Source: Desulfopila aestuarii DSM 18488
GTDB taxonomy: Bacteria; Desulfobacterota; Desulfobulbia; Desulfobulbales; Desulfocapsaceae
Direction: 5' to 3'
Assembly (NCBI RefSeq): GCF_900143695.1
Contig: NZ_FRFE01000001.1
Span: 124,001-188,000, forward strand
Length of the DNA: 64,000 nt
Shown here: positions 35,805 through 45,735 of the stretch, in pieces
Numbering within the stretch: the stretch's first letter is position 1
How the letters are laid out: the number at the start of each line of letters is the position of its first letter
Notes under the pieces: generated by a model
The model's database searches: none
The model's input: only the letters and a program-made list of their open reading frames with translations
Told to the model about the DNA's origin: nothing
Position numbers and translations under genes: made by a program

Positions 35805-37118
35805 TCAGTGGGTGGCGCAGGCAATACACGGATCAAAAGCACGCACGACCCAACCCATGGCCCGGTCAAGGCCCATGTCAATCCGGTCCTCATGGACATA
35901 GCGTTTGGCCATGCTCGTGAGAGCCCGTTCGATGGAGAAGTTATTGTGGACGGTCGGGATCACAAACTCGGCCCGGACAATGAGACCATTCTCGATCTGG
36001 TAATGATGGATCAGCGGCCCTCTCGGGGCCTCCACCAGACCAAAACCACAGCCATCCCGCGGCACCACTGGCACATTCATCTCGCCGTCGTAGAGGTTTT
36101 TGGCCAGAATCCGGTCGGCACGCTCAAGGCCGTTAATCAACTCGATACCACGGCAGAGATCAAAGAGCAGAATCTGATGGGCAGGACTTCCGAACTCGAC
36201 CCGGAACCGCTCGAGATAACCGTCAGCAATCGGGGTGCCGGTTGATTCAGCAAGGTTCATGCGGGCCAGACTGTTGGCACGGATCGGCAAATCATTAAAA
36301 CTGGTCTTGCTCGAATAGCTGTCCTGCACCCGATGAAACTGCAGGAACTCTTTGTACTGACGCGGCCTGAAAGTGATGGTCTCGGAACCGTCAGATTTTT
36401 GCATGGTTACATGATCGACCGGACGGGTCGGATCATTCTTGTCGACAGCAACCATGTAATAGAACGGATCGTTGTCCTCCCACTTGCCGACGCTGCGCTC
36501 CATTTTCCGAGTGAGTTGCCAGTATTCGTCAAACAGACTACAGGCAAGCGGCAGCGCTTCTTTGATCTTGGCCCGCATGGCCTTTGCCGCTGTTGGATCA
36601 ATCCCGGAGACCACACCACCCACCACCGCCTTGACCGGATGGATGAACTGGCCGCCGGCCACCGAAATGAGCTCGGTGCCGATCTTGCGAACGGCCATTG
36701 CCATCTTGCTGATACTGCCAAGCATATCATGGCCAATCTTTTCATCAGCCCCAAAAATGGAGGTGGCCTGAAGCTTATCTGGCAAGGTGAAAAAGAAGAG
36801 TGAGGTGGCCTGATTCTGAACCAACTGGCCGACCATCATCAAATGGCGGATCTCCTCAGCCACTGGCGGAGGGGTTATGCCATAAGCATGCTCAAGCGCC
36901 TCGACTGCTGCAATATGATGGGAGGTAGAACAGACCCCGCAAACCCGGGGCACAATCACTGGCATCTGGTCAGCAGGCATACCCTGGAGAAATTGTTCAA
37001 ATCCCCGGTACTCCTGGGCCAGGAAACGGGCATTACGAACCTTGCCTTCATCAATATCCACTACGACCTTGGCATGGCCTTCGATACGGGAAATAGGAAA
37101 CTGGATTGTCGTTGTCAT
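35805..37118 (-). CDS. [NiFe] hydrogenase large subunit, MvhA/group 3-like
   Basis: 437 aa. The Ni-Fe ligands are C60 and C63 in RVCGVCSTSHH and C431 and C434 in DPCIACATH, both motifs intact. The protein ends exactly at the His of the last motif (H437), so there is no C-terminal extension for a maturation protease to remove. The sequence is of the type found in F420-non-reducing (Mvh) hydrogenases, which pass electrons to heterodisulfide reductase. The small subunit gene is 2 bp upstream on the same strand. MvhD, HdrA and hyp genes are absent from the neighbourhood. RBS GGTGCTTTAAT is weak; the start follows the small-subunit stop. Confidence 0.9.
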   Translation of the reverse strand: MTTTIQFPISRIEGHAKVVVDIDEGKVRNARFLAQEYRGFEQFLQGMPADQMPVIVPRVCGVCSTSHHIAAVEALEHAYGITPPPVAEEIRHLMMVGQLVQNQATSLFFFTLPDKLQATSIFGADEKIGHDMLGSISKMAMAVRKIGTELISVAGGQFIHPVKAVVGGVVSGIDPTAAKAMRAKIKEALPLACSLFDEYWQLTRKMERSVGKWEDNDPFYYMVAVDKNDPTRPVDHVTMQKSDGSETITFRPRQYKEFLQFHRVQDSYSSKTSFNDLPIRANSLARMNLAESTGTPIADGYLERFRVEFGSPAHQILLFDLCRGIELINGLERADRILAKNLYDGEMNVPVVPRDGCGFGLVEAPRGPLIHHYQIENGLIVRAEFVIPTVHNNFSIERALTSMAKRYVHEDRIDMGLDRAMGWVVRAFDPCIACATH

Positions 37119-37120
37119 AA

Positions 37121-37966
37121 TTAAAGCACCTTCTCTTTGGGTCGGCTCTCGAGTTCAGTATCTGAATAGTCGGAAAATTGGAACAAAAACAGGGCGAGAT
37201 GGGGTGATTTCAAGGCCTCACTAATCTCCTGCGAATCGATATCGGTCATGTGCGCAAATACTTTGATCAGACTGCTAAACCAGGCATTCGCGTCTTTTTC
37301 GATCAGGTTGTTGGACGGCCCCCGGCAACCGACGCAAGGAAATCCCGCCCGCGGGCAAATCGCCCCACAGCCGTTTCTTGTGGAGGTACCCACGCAGAGC
37401 TGGCCCTGCTTGACCAGACAGAGTTCTGGATCAGCGTCTTTGTGAATCTCATGGGCAAGTGTCGTCGGCCTGACATCTTTTGGTTTTCGACGCCCACATT
37501 CCTTACAGACGATGCTGGTGGATTTGAGCGACTCAGGTTCATTGAGCAGTTGAACAAAGAGGCTCGGCACCGGCGGACAACCCGGTAGATAATTATCAAC
37601 CTTCACCTCGGTATCGATCGGCCGGCACTTGGGTAACATGCGCGGCACACGGCCCTGATGGGTGTTGGCCAGAAACAGCTCACGGATATCGTGTCTATCG
37701 CCCAGCCCCGCAACTCCACCTGAAATCGCACAGGTCCCCACGGCGATAATCTTCTTCACCCGACTTGCCGATTCCCGTAATTTCAACAGGTCCTCGTCAG
37801 TACGGATACCACCGGTAACCAGGAGCACATCCACTCCAGGAACGTCATGGGCCGTCACGACCAACGGCATATAGGCAAGCTTTGCCAGGTCCAGTTCTTC
37901 ACCGGCATTCAAGAGCGACACCTCGCACCCGGCACAGCCTGTCAGCTGCAGCACAGCAAAACGCAT
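37121..37966 (-). CDS. [NiFe] hydrogenase small subunit, MvhG/group 3-like
   Basis: 281 aa from ATG 37966 (GGAGG 5 nt upstream); an upstream ATG at 37993 would add 9 residues without a ribosome site. The proximal-cluster cysteines lie in LTGCAGCEVSLL and in VGTCAISGG and LPGCPPVP. Additional cysteines in CKECGRRK, GCGAICPRAGFPCVGCRGP form the distal clusters. No Tat signal is present, so the enzyme is cytoplasmic. It pairs with the large subunit 2 bp downstream. The C-terminal ~35 residues are hydrophilic and end with KEKVL. Confidence 0.9.
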   Translation of the reverse strand: MRFAVLQLTGCAGCEVSLLNAGEELDLAKLAYMPLVVTAHDVPGVDVLLVTGGIRTDEDLLKLRESASRVKKIIAVGTCAISGGVAGLGDRHDIRELFLANTHQGRVPRMLPKCRPIDTEVKVDNYLPGCPPVPSLFVQLLNEPESLKSTSIVCKECGRRKPKDVRPTTLAHEIHKDADPELCLVKQGQLCVGTSTRNGCGAICPRAGFPCVGCRGPSNNLIEKDANAWFSSLIKVFAHMTDIDSQEISEALKSPHLALFLFQFSDYSDTELESRPKEKVL

Positions 37967-39087
37967 AATTCCTCCATTTGCTCTATCAAGCATGAATACG
38001 TAAAAGAGTTGGTTTCAAATGAGTGGTCCATCGTCAGCAGATCGCTTGGTAGCACAAACTGAAGACGATAAACGAAATATTCAGAGTTCTTAAAGTCACC
38101 GTATCGATGGCTCATCTTCAAACCCAGGATCGACGCGAAATCTTCACTGGTCTTACCAGATTACACGTGGTCGAGTTCAAGAATGCAACTATTGTTAATC
38201 ATGACGGAATGATGTCATGAGTTACTTCATATGCAAAGATGAGTACCCACATTTGCCATACATTATTTTGAAAGCAGCAGAGTCAGTAAACACCTCAATC
38301 TGTCGGATTTGAATTGCTACTCTAGCGAAGTATAGGAAAAATGACAAGAGCGGGATCGAATCGCGAGGTACACTGGTAGGACCACAGATTAGACAGATAG
38401 GGAAGATTTCTGACTTGCAGATGATGTTATTTTTCAATCCATCATATGTCGTTTACGAGCAACAGGATTCATCTCAATGACCCACATACCAACGGAACAG
38501 TTAGTCTTTTAACATGTCAGGCATTTTGTGGAATGCCCCCTCAACAGTCTGACCCATCCACATAGCATCGTCCAGACAATCATTCATAATATCTGACAGT
38601 TAACCGGGACTATGGCCAATAAGCTCGACACACCTGCTTGTTCGCCCCAGCCATTGATGGAAATAGCATGCACCTTAAAACAGCCCATTCTTTCCCCGGC
38701 AACCCGCAGTCCATCACCCCTAATAGCCTAAAATAGCGAAGAAATAGAAACCTGTTTTACATCTTTTAGTCAGATCCAATTTCGTTCACAACTAGTCATT
38801 TGTGGTATCATCAACCACGCTGTCATCATCTTAAGACAATGGCCTTCCATGGCAGATAGAAATCGTCGACATTTTACTATACAATCAAATGGTTAATCAA
38901 TATACCTTGTCAATCTGGGCAGGAATTTGAAAAACGCACGGTTTGGTTACAGAAAAAAACCGGATTTTTGCCGACGAAGGGATACCTTGAGAAAAAATAA
39001 CTTTGGCGAAAGGATAAAAAATGGATTAACACCGCAAATTAATACACTTACATCAACAGGAGCTACAACTACATATTTTAGAAACCA
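37967..39087. other. Long intergenic region, no gene recognised
   Basis: About 1.1 kb between the hydrogenase start and the opp terminator. The few short frames (for example 38222-38437 minus and 38927-39178 plus) lack ribosome sites and recognisable sequence. No tRNA, rRNA or mobile element was seen. Base composition is more AT-rich than the flanking genes. It could hold a small RNA or a decayed gene, but I cannot support either. Confidence 0.4.
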
Positions 39088-39118
39088 GGGTGTCACAAAA
39101 GCATTTTTCGTGACACCC
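39088..39118 (-). terminator. Terminator of the opp operon
   Basis: GGGTGTCAC (39088-39096) pairs with GTGACACCC (39110-39118), extended by an AAA/TTT inner stem. It lies 21 bp after the stop of the last opp gene at 39139. Confidence 0.7.
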
Positions 39119-39138
39119 ACTCTACAAAACCTTGGACG

Positions 39139-40164
39139 CTACCTGATATCGGCATCCCAGAAATGGCAGGCAACCTGATGCTTTGCTCCCGCATCCACCA
39201 GAGGCGGTTTTTCCTTGGCACATAGCGGCTGAGCGATCGGACAGCGTGTTCTGAAAACGCAACCGGTAGGTGGTGACAGCGGCGACGGCAGATCACCTTC
39301 GAGTACAATTCGCTGCTTGTTCTTCTCCTGCTCCGGATCAGGAATCGGCACGGCTGAGATCAACGCCTTGGTATAAGGGTGCTTCGGCTCATCATAAAGG
39401 CTTAACTTGTCGGCTATCTCCATCACATTGCCGAGATAGAGCACCATGATACGGTGACTTATATGACGGACGATGGAGAGGTCATGGCTGATGAAGATAA
39501 GCGACAACCCGAAGCTCTGTTGCAGATCCTGAATGAGGTTGATGATCTGGGCCTGAATTGAGACATCCAGCGCCGAAACCGGTTCGTCACAGACAATCAG
39601 CTTAGGGCGCAAGATCATGGCCCGGGCCACCCCGATACGCTGACACTGACCGCCGGAAAACTCATGGGGATAGCGGTTGATCATCTGCGGCAACAGTCCC
39701 ACCTCCTCCATGATTTTGGCTACCCGCTGTTTACGCTCATCTTTTGATAGCTCGGGATAATGCACAGTAAGCGGCTCGGCGATAATATCACCGATGGTCA
39801 TGCGAGGATTGAGACTTGCCAGCGGATCCTGAAAGATAATCTGCAGATCACGACGATAGAGGATCATCTGTTTGGGCCCCAGTCCTTCCAGATGATGGCC
39901 TTGCCAAACCACCTCTCCAGCCGTCGGCTCGATCAACTGCAGGACACCCCGACCCAGGGTTGATTTGCCGCAACCTGACTCGCCGACAACGCCCAGGGCC
40001 TCTCCGCTATAGAGATCGAAGCTGACATCATCCACCGCTTTTAAGGGAATCGGTGGCACGAAAAACTTGCCGCTGGAGATGGGAAAATAGACTTTCAGGC
40101 CTCGTACCGACAAAATCGGGGCACCATTACTATTACTATTCTTCGAGGTAGTCGTCGCTTCCAT
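39139..40164 (-). CDS. oppF: Dipeptide/oligopeptide ABC transporter ATP-binding protein (OppF/DppF)
   Basis: 341 aa. Walker [11 protein letters not shown]-loop [11 protein letters not shown], signature [15 protein letters not shown], Walker [13 protein letters not shown] and the family C-terminal cysteine region ([24 protein letters not shown]) are all present. That Cys region is typical of Opp/Dpp ATPases and binds a [4Fe-4S] cluster in some. It is the last gene of the operon, 1 bp after oppD. Confidence 0.93.
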   Translation of the reverse strand: MEATTTSKNSNSNGAPILSVRGLKVYFPISSGKFFVPPIPLKAVDDVSFDLYSGEALGVVGESGCGKSTLGRGVLQLIEPTAGEVVWQGHHLEGLGPKQMILYRRDLQIIFQDPLASLNPRMTIGDIIAEPLTVHYPELSKDERKQRVAKIMEEVGLLPQMINRYPHEFSGGQCQRIGVARAMILRPKLIVCDEPVSALDVSIQAQIINLIQDLQQSFGLSLIFISHDLSIVRHISHRIMVLYLGNVMEIADKLSLYDEPKHPYTKALISAVPIPDPEQEKNKQRIVLEGDLPSPLSPPTGCVFRTRCPIAQPLCAKEKPPLVDAGAKHQVACHFWDADIR

Positions 40165-40165
40165 T

Positions 40166-41125
40166 TTACATCTTCTCCAGATAACAGGCCTTCATTCTGC
40201 CACTACCGATCTCTGCAAGCTCGGGACGATCGGTCCAGCATTTCTCCATAACGAATTCACAGCGTGGGGCGAAGCTGCAACCCGATGGTAAATTCTGCAG
40301 GTTGGGCGGCTGCCCGGCGATAGTGTAGAGTTTGTCGCTGCCTGGATCGTCGAGCCTCGGCATGGAGTCAAGAAGCCCTCTGGTATAGGGGTGTTGCGGG
40401 TCGTTGAAGACCTGATGCACCGTGGCCTGTTCAACAATGCGGCCACCGTACATCACCACCACCCGGTCGCTCAGCCCGGCGATCACCCCGAGATCATGGG
40501 TAATCATCACCGTCGCCATATTCAGCTCACGACCAAGGCGGGCCAGCAGTTCGAGAATCTGCGCCTGAACGGTCACATCGAGCGCCGTGGTCGGCTCATC
40601 GGCAATAAGCAGTTTCGGCTGACAGAGGAGCGCCATAGCGATCATCACCCGCTGGCGCATACCACCTGAGAACTCATGTGGATACATGCCAATCCGCTTT
40701 CTGGATTCAGGAATTCCCACCAGATCGAGCATATCGATGGAGGCCTTGGTCGCGTCCTCCTCACCCATGCCACGATGCTCCATCAGGACCTCGGTCATCT
40801 GTCGGGAGATTCGCAGGTAGGGGTTCAGCGAGGTCATCGGATCCTGGAAGATCATCGAGAACTCAACGCCACGAAGTTTATTGAGCTCCGCCGGGTTTAA
40901 ACCGAGGATCTGCTTGCCATTGAAATAGGCCTTGCCTTCGGCTTGGCCGTTTTTGGCCAAAAGACCCATAATGGACATAAAGACCTGAGTCTTGCCGGAA
41001 CCCGATTCCCCGACGATGCCGAGGCACTCGCCTGGTTCAATGGAAAAATTCACATCACTTACCGCGCACACCTCACCGTCGTGGGTATAAAAGCGCGTCG
41101 TCAAATTCTGAACATCAAGCAGCAT
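40166..41125 (-). CDS. oppD: Dipeptide/oligopeptide ABC transporter ATP-binding protein (OppD/DppD)
   Basis: 319 aa. Walker A GESGSGKTQ, signature FSGGMRQRVMIAMAL, Walker B LLIADEPTTALDVT and the C-terminal oligopeptide/dipeptide extension NLPSGCSFAPRCEFVMEKC identify OppD/DppD. The Walker A lacks the usual Ser/Thr-Thr order after Lys (GKTQ), which still keeps the essential Thr. It lies 2 bp after oppC and 1 bp before oppF. Confidence 0.93.
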   Translation of the reverse strand: MLLDVQNLTTRFYTHDGEVCAVSDVNFSIEPGECLGIVGESGSGKTQVFMSIMGLLAKNGQAEGKAYFNGKQILGLNPAELNKLRGVEFSMIFQDPMTSLNPYLRISRQMTEVLMEHRGMGEEDATKASIDMLDLVGIPESRKRIGMYPHEFSGGMRQRVMIAMALLCQPKLLIADEPTTALDVTVQAQILELLARLGRELNMATVMITHDLGVIAGLSDRVVVMYGGRIVEQATVHQVFNDPQHPYTRGLLDSMPRLDDPGSDKLYTIAGQPPNLQNLPSGCSFAPRCEFVMEKCWTDRPELAEIGSGRMKACYLEKM

Positions 41126-41127
41126 AA

Positions 41128-42039
41128 TTACCTGTCCTTGGGATCGAGGGCGTCACGCAGGCCGTCGCCGATAAAGTTGAAGCAGAAGAGGGTCAAAGCT
41201 AGAAAAACAGCGGGGAAAATCAGCATCCACGGTGCCGACTCCATCTGCTTGGCTCCTTCTGAAATAAGCACACCCCAGCTGGTGAGCGGTTCCTGCACCC
41301 CAAGGCCCAGAAAGGAGAGAAAGGACTCGGTCAGGATCACCTGGGGAATTGTAAGTGTCATGTAGACAATGACCGGACCCAGGACGTTGGGAATGATGTG
41401 CCTGATGATGATCTTCCAGTTGGAGACACCAATAGCGTGGGCCGCTTCGATAAACTCCTTTTTCTTCACTGACAGGGTCTGGCCGCGGACAATCCGGGCC
41501 ATGGTCAGCCATTCGACCGCACCCAGCGCCACGAAAATGAGAAAGATATTGCGACCAAAGAAAACCATCAACAGGATCACAAAGAACATAAAGGGCAGCG
41601 AATAGAGAATGTCGACGATACGCATCATCACATTGTCTATCCTGCCACCGAGAAAGCCGGCGGTCGCTCCGTAGGTCACCCCAATTAAAAGGCTTACTGT
41701 GGTGGCGAGTACACCCACCATCAGAGAGATACGCGCACCAAACAGGGTGCGAACCATGAGATCGCGACCATTGCCGTCGGTGCCGAACCAATGTTTGAGT
41801 TCCCCATTGGGCGCACCCGGAAAATCATACCCCCAATCCGGCTCGTCATAGGCCCATGGGGAGAGATAGGGTGCCAGAATTGCCAGTATCACGATAATAC
41901 CCAGCAACACCATGGAGACCACGGCCGCCTTGTTATGCATCAGGCGACGCATCGCATCCTGCCAGAGGCTGCGCCCCTTGACCGTTTCCGCTATTTCCAG
42001 CCCGTTCAGCTGGTCTTTCATGAATGGTGTAGTAGCCAC
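41128..42039 (-). CDS. oppC: Peptide ABC transporter permease (OppC/DppC)
   Basis: 303 aa with six predicted membrane helices and an N-terminal OppC_N segment (ALWQD-type: GRSLWQDAMRRLMHNKAAVVS). The inner-membrane component signature EAAHAIGVSNWKIIIRHIIPN, in the EAA loop, contacts the ATPases. It abuts oppB directly (stop at 42040 side, no gap). Confidence 0.93.
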   Translation of the reverse strand: MATTPFMKDQLNGLEIAETVKGRSLWQDAMRRLMHNKAAVVSMVLLGIIVILAILAPYLSPWAYDEPDWGYDFPGAPNGELKHWFGTDGNGRDLMVRTLFGARISLMVGVLATTVSLLIGVTYGATAGFLGGRIDNVMMRIVDILYSLPFMFFVILLMVFFGRNIFLIFVALGAVEWLTMARIVRGQTLSVKKKEFIEAAHAIGVSNWKIIIRHIIPNVLGPVIVYMTLTIPQVILTESFLSFLGLGVQEPLTSWGVLISEGAKQMESAPWMLIFPAVFLALTLFCFNFIGDGLRDALDPKDR

Positions 42040-42963
42040 TTATTCAACCTTTACTCTCGGATCAAGAAAGCCGTAGATGAGATCCACAACCAGATTCAGC
42101 CCAATAATGAGCACCGCGTAGAAGATGACAACGCCCATCACCACTGGATAATCACGATTCAAAGCTCCGGTGACAAAGTATCTGCCAATGCCGGGAACAT
42201 CGAAAATGGCTTCGATAACCACGGAGCCGGTAATGACCGCAGCAGTAGCCGGTCCAAGATAAGAGATGACCGGCAGCAACCCGCCTTTCAAGGCATGGCG
42301 CACCACGACAATCTTTTCAGCCAAGCCCTTGGCCCTGGCGGTTCGGATAAAATTGGAGTGCATGGTCTCGACCATAGATCCCCGAGTCAACCGGGAAATA
42401 TAGGCGATCTGCGGTAGCGCCAAGGTAATGACCGGCAATATCTGGTTCTGCAAAGCCCCATCGTTCCAGCCGGCCACCGGCAGCCAGGAGAGATAGACCC
42501 CGAAGACAAGCGCCAGAAGCGGTGCCATGACAAAGTTCGGAATGGCGATACCGGTCATGGCCAGCCCCATCACCATATAGTCAAAAGTTGAGTTCTGCTT
42601 GAGCGCCGCGATGGTCCCGGCAGTAACCCCGAAAACCACGGCGATCAAAATGGCTGCAAGACCAAGCCGTAGACTGACCGGAAAACCTGCCAGGATGAGA
42701 TCTGTGACAGTAAAATCGAGATATTTAAACGACGGTCCGAAATCACCTTGGATAATATTGCCAATATAATCGAAATACTGCTGATGAAGCGGCTTATCGA
42801 GATTATAGACCTTGAGGATATTTGCCTCGATTTCCGGGGGCAGTTGCTTTTCACGGTCAAAAGGACCGCCGGGCGCAACCCGCATCATGAAAAAGGCGAC
42901 GGTAACGACAATAAACAGGGTCGGGATGGCGCTGCCAAGACGACGTACGACGTAGGCAAACAT
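42040..42963 (-). CDS. oppB: Peptide ABC transporter permease (OppB/DppB)
   Basis: 307 aa, six membrane helices, with the BPD-transp-1 N-terminal segment (AYVVRRLGSAIPTLFIVV). The EAA loop FIRTARAKGLAEKIVVVRHA and the C-terminal VDLIYGFLDPRVK are typical of OppB/DppB. It is separated from oppA by 146 bp holding a strong stem-loop. Confidence 0.93.
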   Translation of the reverse strand: MFAYVVRRLGSAIPTLFIVVTVAFFMMRVAPGGPFDREKQLPPEIEANILKVYNLDKPLHQQYFDYIGNIIQGDFGPSFKYLDFTVTDLILAGFPVSLRLGLAAILIAVVFGVTAGTIAALKQNSTFDYMVMGLAMTGIAIPNFVMAPLLALVFGVYLSWLPVAGWNDGALQNQILPVITLALPQIAYISRLTRGSMVETMHSNFIRTARAKGLAEKIVVVRHALKGGLLPVISYLGPATAAVITGSVVIEAIFDVPGIGRYFVTGALNRDYPVVMGVVIFYAVLIIGLNLVVDLIYGFLDPRVKVE

Positions 42964-43065
42964 AGAAACTCCTGGGAATAAACCAGTGACAAACAGGGGA
43001 AGTTATCGATGCGCACAGCCAGGAAGTCCGGCGTGAGACACCGTGGGTCCCCTTTCAACAACAGC

Positions 43066-43100
43066 GTCGGTTGGGGAAGCTGCTCGCTTCCCCAACCGAC
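43066..43100 (-). other. Strong stem-loop between oppA and oppB
   Basis: GTCGGTTGGGGAAGC (43066-43080) pairs perfectly with GCTTCCCCAACCGAC (43086-43100), a 15-bp stem with a 5-nt loop. It lies 9 bp after the oppA stop. No T-run follows on the minus strand, so it most likely protects the oppA 3' end and lowers expression of oppBCDF relative to the binding protein. Confidence 0.75.
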
Positions 43101-43109
43101 TGACTGATA

Positions 43110-44711
43110 TTACTTCAGGGTTACATATCTCCAGCGATGGATGTCTTTGGAGTTATCTTCAAATCCAACGACATTCTTTGCTACGAGATTTTTGGAGACA
43201 TAGTGATAAATCGGGATGATCGGCAGATCAGCCATAGCCAGCGACTCAGCCTTGTACATCAGCTCACCGCGTTTGGTGAGATCGGCAGTAACCTCAGCCT
43301 CAAGCATCAGTTTATCATACTCGGGATTGGAATAACGGCCGTAGTTGTTGGGACCGGTACGGGTTTCCAGCAGATAGAGGAAGTTCTGGGCATCGTTATA
43401 ATCGGCAATCCAGCCAGCGCGAGCCACCTGGAAATTGCCCTGCTTCAGGTCGGCATAATGTACCTTGACCTCGGCGTTATACAGTTCCGTTTTTACACCG
43501 ATCTGCTTCCACATAGAGGCGACAGCTACGGCGATACGCTTATGGTTCTCGGAAGTATTGTATTTCAGGGTCAGCTCAAGTGGTTTATCGGCGGTAAAAC
43601 CTGCTTCTGCCAAAAGCGCTTTGGCTTCCTTAATCCGTTCATCATAGGGCATGCTTTTCCACTCAACCTCAGCAGGATGCTCATAGTGCGATACTCCGGG
43701 AGGCACGAAAGAGTAAGCTGGCAGCTCACCTGTCTTCAGCACCTTGTCGCAGATCGCCTCGCGGTTGACCGCCATGCTCAGAGCTTTACGCACCCGAAGA
43801 TCGTTAAAAGGTGCAACAGAAGAGTTGATCGGATAGTAATAGACACCCATGTACGGGGCGATACGGGTCTCCTCCGGCATATTCGCTTTCAGCCAGTCGA
43901 TCTGGTCTGAGGCGAAATCCATAGCCACATCAATTTCACCGGCACGGAAGCGCTTCTGGACCGCGGCCCTATCCTCCTGGGTATAGAAGGTCACATCATC
44001 AAGAACGACTGCACCTACGTCATAATATTTGTCATTCTTGGTTAATTTTACATGGGTATTCGGTAACCACTCAACGAGTTTGAACGGACCGTTAACAACC
44101 ATATTTTCCGGTTTGGTCCAGTCTTTGCCCACCTTGTCAATAACATGCTTTGGTACCGGATAAGCGGTGTAATGGGTCAGCAGCTCGAGAAAATATGGGG
44201 CCGGACCGGTGAGTTTTACTTCCAGAGTCTGGTCATCAATGGCTTTGACGCCGAGAGTATCGGCAGCAGCTTTGCCGGAATTGATGGCTTCCGCACCTTC
44301 AATTATATAGAGAAGCGAAGCATACTCAGCTGCAGTCTCTGGCAGGAGAATACGCTGCATGGAATACACAAAATCATTGGCGGTCAGAGGAGTACCATCC
44401 GACCAGGTAGATTGACGGAGCTTAAAGGTATAGGTCTTGCCATCTTCGGAAATGGTCCAGGACTCAGCAACGCCTGGTATAGCGTTCGATTTGGGATCTT
44501 CAGTCGTGAGACCCACAAACATATCGCCAACTATGTAATTCTCCCAGGTACCACTCACTTTGTGCGGATCAAGAGAGGCCGGCTCACCCATTGAGGCAAC
44601 CCGGAGATTTCCGCCGGCTAAAGCGATACCCGCAGTCATTACGGCAAAGACACAAGCCGCACAAAATAATTTTTTCAGTCCAAACAGCCCCTGCCATCGT
44701 TTTTCGCTCAT
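43110..44711 (-). CDS. oppA: Peptide ABC transporter substrate-binding protein (OppA/DppA type)
   Basis: 533 aa with a signal peptide (LKKLFCAACVFAVMTAGIALA). SBP_bac_5 features are ASLDPHKVSGTWENYIVGDMF, ESWTISEDGKTYTFKLRQ, WSDGTPLTANDFVYSMQRI and the C-terminal YYHYVSKNLVAKNV, close to E. coli OppA in pattern. It binds peptides in the periplasm. First gene of the five-gene oppABCDF operon. GGAGGAT precedes the start. Confidence 0.93.
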   Translation of the reverse strand: MSEKRWQGLFGLKKLFCAACVFAVMTAGIALAGGNLRVASMGEPASLDPHKVSGTWENYIVGDMFVGLTTEDPKSNAIPGVAESWTISEDGKTYTFKLRQSTWSDGTPLTANDFVYSMQRILLPETAAEYASLLYIIEGAEAINSGKAAADTLGVKAIDDQTLEVKLTGPAPYFLELLTHYTAYPVPKHVIDKVGKDWTKPENMVVNGPFKLVEWLPNTHVKLTKNDKYYDVGAVVLDDVTFYTQEDRAAVQKRFRAGEIDVAMDFASDQIDWLKANMPEETRIAPYMGVYYYPINSSVAPFNDLRVRKALSMAVNREAICDKVLKTGELPAYSFVPPGVSHYEHPAEVEWKSMPYDERIKEAKALLAEAGFTADKPLELTLKYNTSENHKRIAVAVASMWKQIGVKTELYNAEVKVHYADLKQGNFQVARAGWIADYNDAQNFLYLLETRTGPNNYGRYSNPEYDKLMLEAEVTADLTKRGELMYKAESLAMADLPIIPIYHYVSKNLVAKNVVGFEDNSKDIHRWRYVTLK

Positions 44712-45084
44712 AGAAATCCTCCCATGTGAGTTAAGTAATACCGCAACAACAGCAATCTAGTACTTCACCAAACAACGACTCGCAACTTCTTCCACAAACA
44801 TTTGTATACTCATCCGGCTGATTAAGCAAGCCCGAAAGACTCCATCAATAGGACACCAAAACCAGATGTTTGTTTATTCACAATAAGTTGAGACAAAATC
44901 AGTAACCTGATTTTTTTCAATTATAGGAATCGATGTTCGTTTTTTGACATACATAGACCTCTCTACAGTCCCCAAGCTGTCGCGATGTTTGAAATTGACC
45001 ACGACCCTCGCAGCGAGTACACTTTACCTATTATTTACTGCAGGATATGAGCAACTTCAGAACATCCCCAAACGGAGAAACAAT
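44712..45084. other. Divergent intergenic region between oppA and yqeY
   Basis: About 370 bp containing the promoters for both genes. TTGACA occurs at 44945-44950 on the plus strand, but I see no -10 box at the right distance. No other structure was noticed. Confidence 0.35.
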
Positions 45085-45480
45085 ATGAGCTTACAGGAAA
45101 AAATCAAAAGCGAACTGAAAGTAGCAATGAAAGCCAAGGATACCGCCAAGACTGGAGCAATCCGCATTTTAATCGGGGAGTTCCAGCGACAGCCGGAAAA
45201 AGAACTCGCCGATGCAACAGTCATCGGCATCATTAAAAAACTGATTAAATCTGAGCGGGAATTGATTGCAGCCGGCGGCGATGGGGACCAACCCTATATC
45301 GACGTACTTGAGGGATACCTTCCCCAACAGGCCAGCGAAGAGGAAATCCGTAACTGGATCGGTGAGAATATCGATTTTTCCCAGTTCGCCAACAAAATGC
45401 AGGCAATGAAACCAATCATGGCCCATTTTGGCAGCAGTGCCGACGGCAACATCGTCAAGAAAGTTTTGCAGGAGCTATAA
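45085..45480 (+). CDS. GatB/YqeY domain protein
   Basis: 131 aa from ATG 45085 (CGGAGAAA upstream); in-frame ATG 44944 is unlikely. The YqeY pattern is clear: SLQEKIKSELKVAMKAKD, LRILIGEF-type core, YIDVLEGYLPQQASEEEI and a C-terminal GNIVKKVLQEL. The domain resembles the tRNA-binding tail of GatB. The role of the stand-alone protein is not established, though it may affect tRNA-dependent amidation. No partner gene is near. Confidence 0.9.
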   Translation: MSLQEKIKSELKVAMKAKDTAKTGAIRILIGEFQRQPEKELADATVIGIIKKLIKSERELIAAGGDGDQPYIDVLEGYLPQQASEEEIRNWIGENIDFSQFANKMQAMKPIMAHFGSSADGNIVKKVLQEL

Positions 45481-45564
45481 GCCCAACCTGCTAATCTCGT
45501 ATAATAAAGTTGAAAATATTATTGAACACTGAAAAAAAGAAGAGAGGAAAACTCCACTGCCAAA

Positions 45565-45634
45565 GAAAGCAAAAGAATCCAGGCGGAACACGCTGCCAGT
45601 AATTGCCTGTTCCAGCACGGAATCTTTTGCTTTC
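45565..45634. repeat. Large imperfect hairpin downstream of yqeY
   Basis: GAAAGCAAAAGAATCC (45565-45580) pairs with GGAATCTTTTGCTTTC (45619-45634) with one mismatch. An inner stem GGAACA/TGTTCC (45585-45590/45608-45613) gives a 70-nt structure. It could be a terminator, a structured RNA or the relic of a small mobile element. Confidence 0.6.
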
Positions 45635-45735
45635 CCTGGAGGAGTCATTCCTTCGCCAGAAGGTTCCAAAGAGGAAGGAACGCTTTTGGTTTTACGGTCC
45701 TATATGCCAGATAGACCTGAAGGGATGAAGTGAGA

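Noticed and set aside
38927..39178. 83-codon plus-strand frame in the hydrogenase-opp gap
   Set aside because: It runs through the opp terminator and into the end of oppF, and has no ribosome site or family match.
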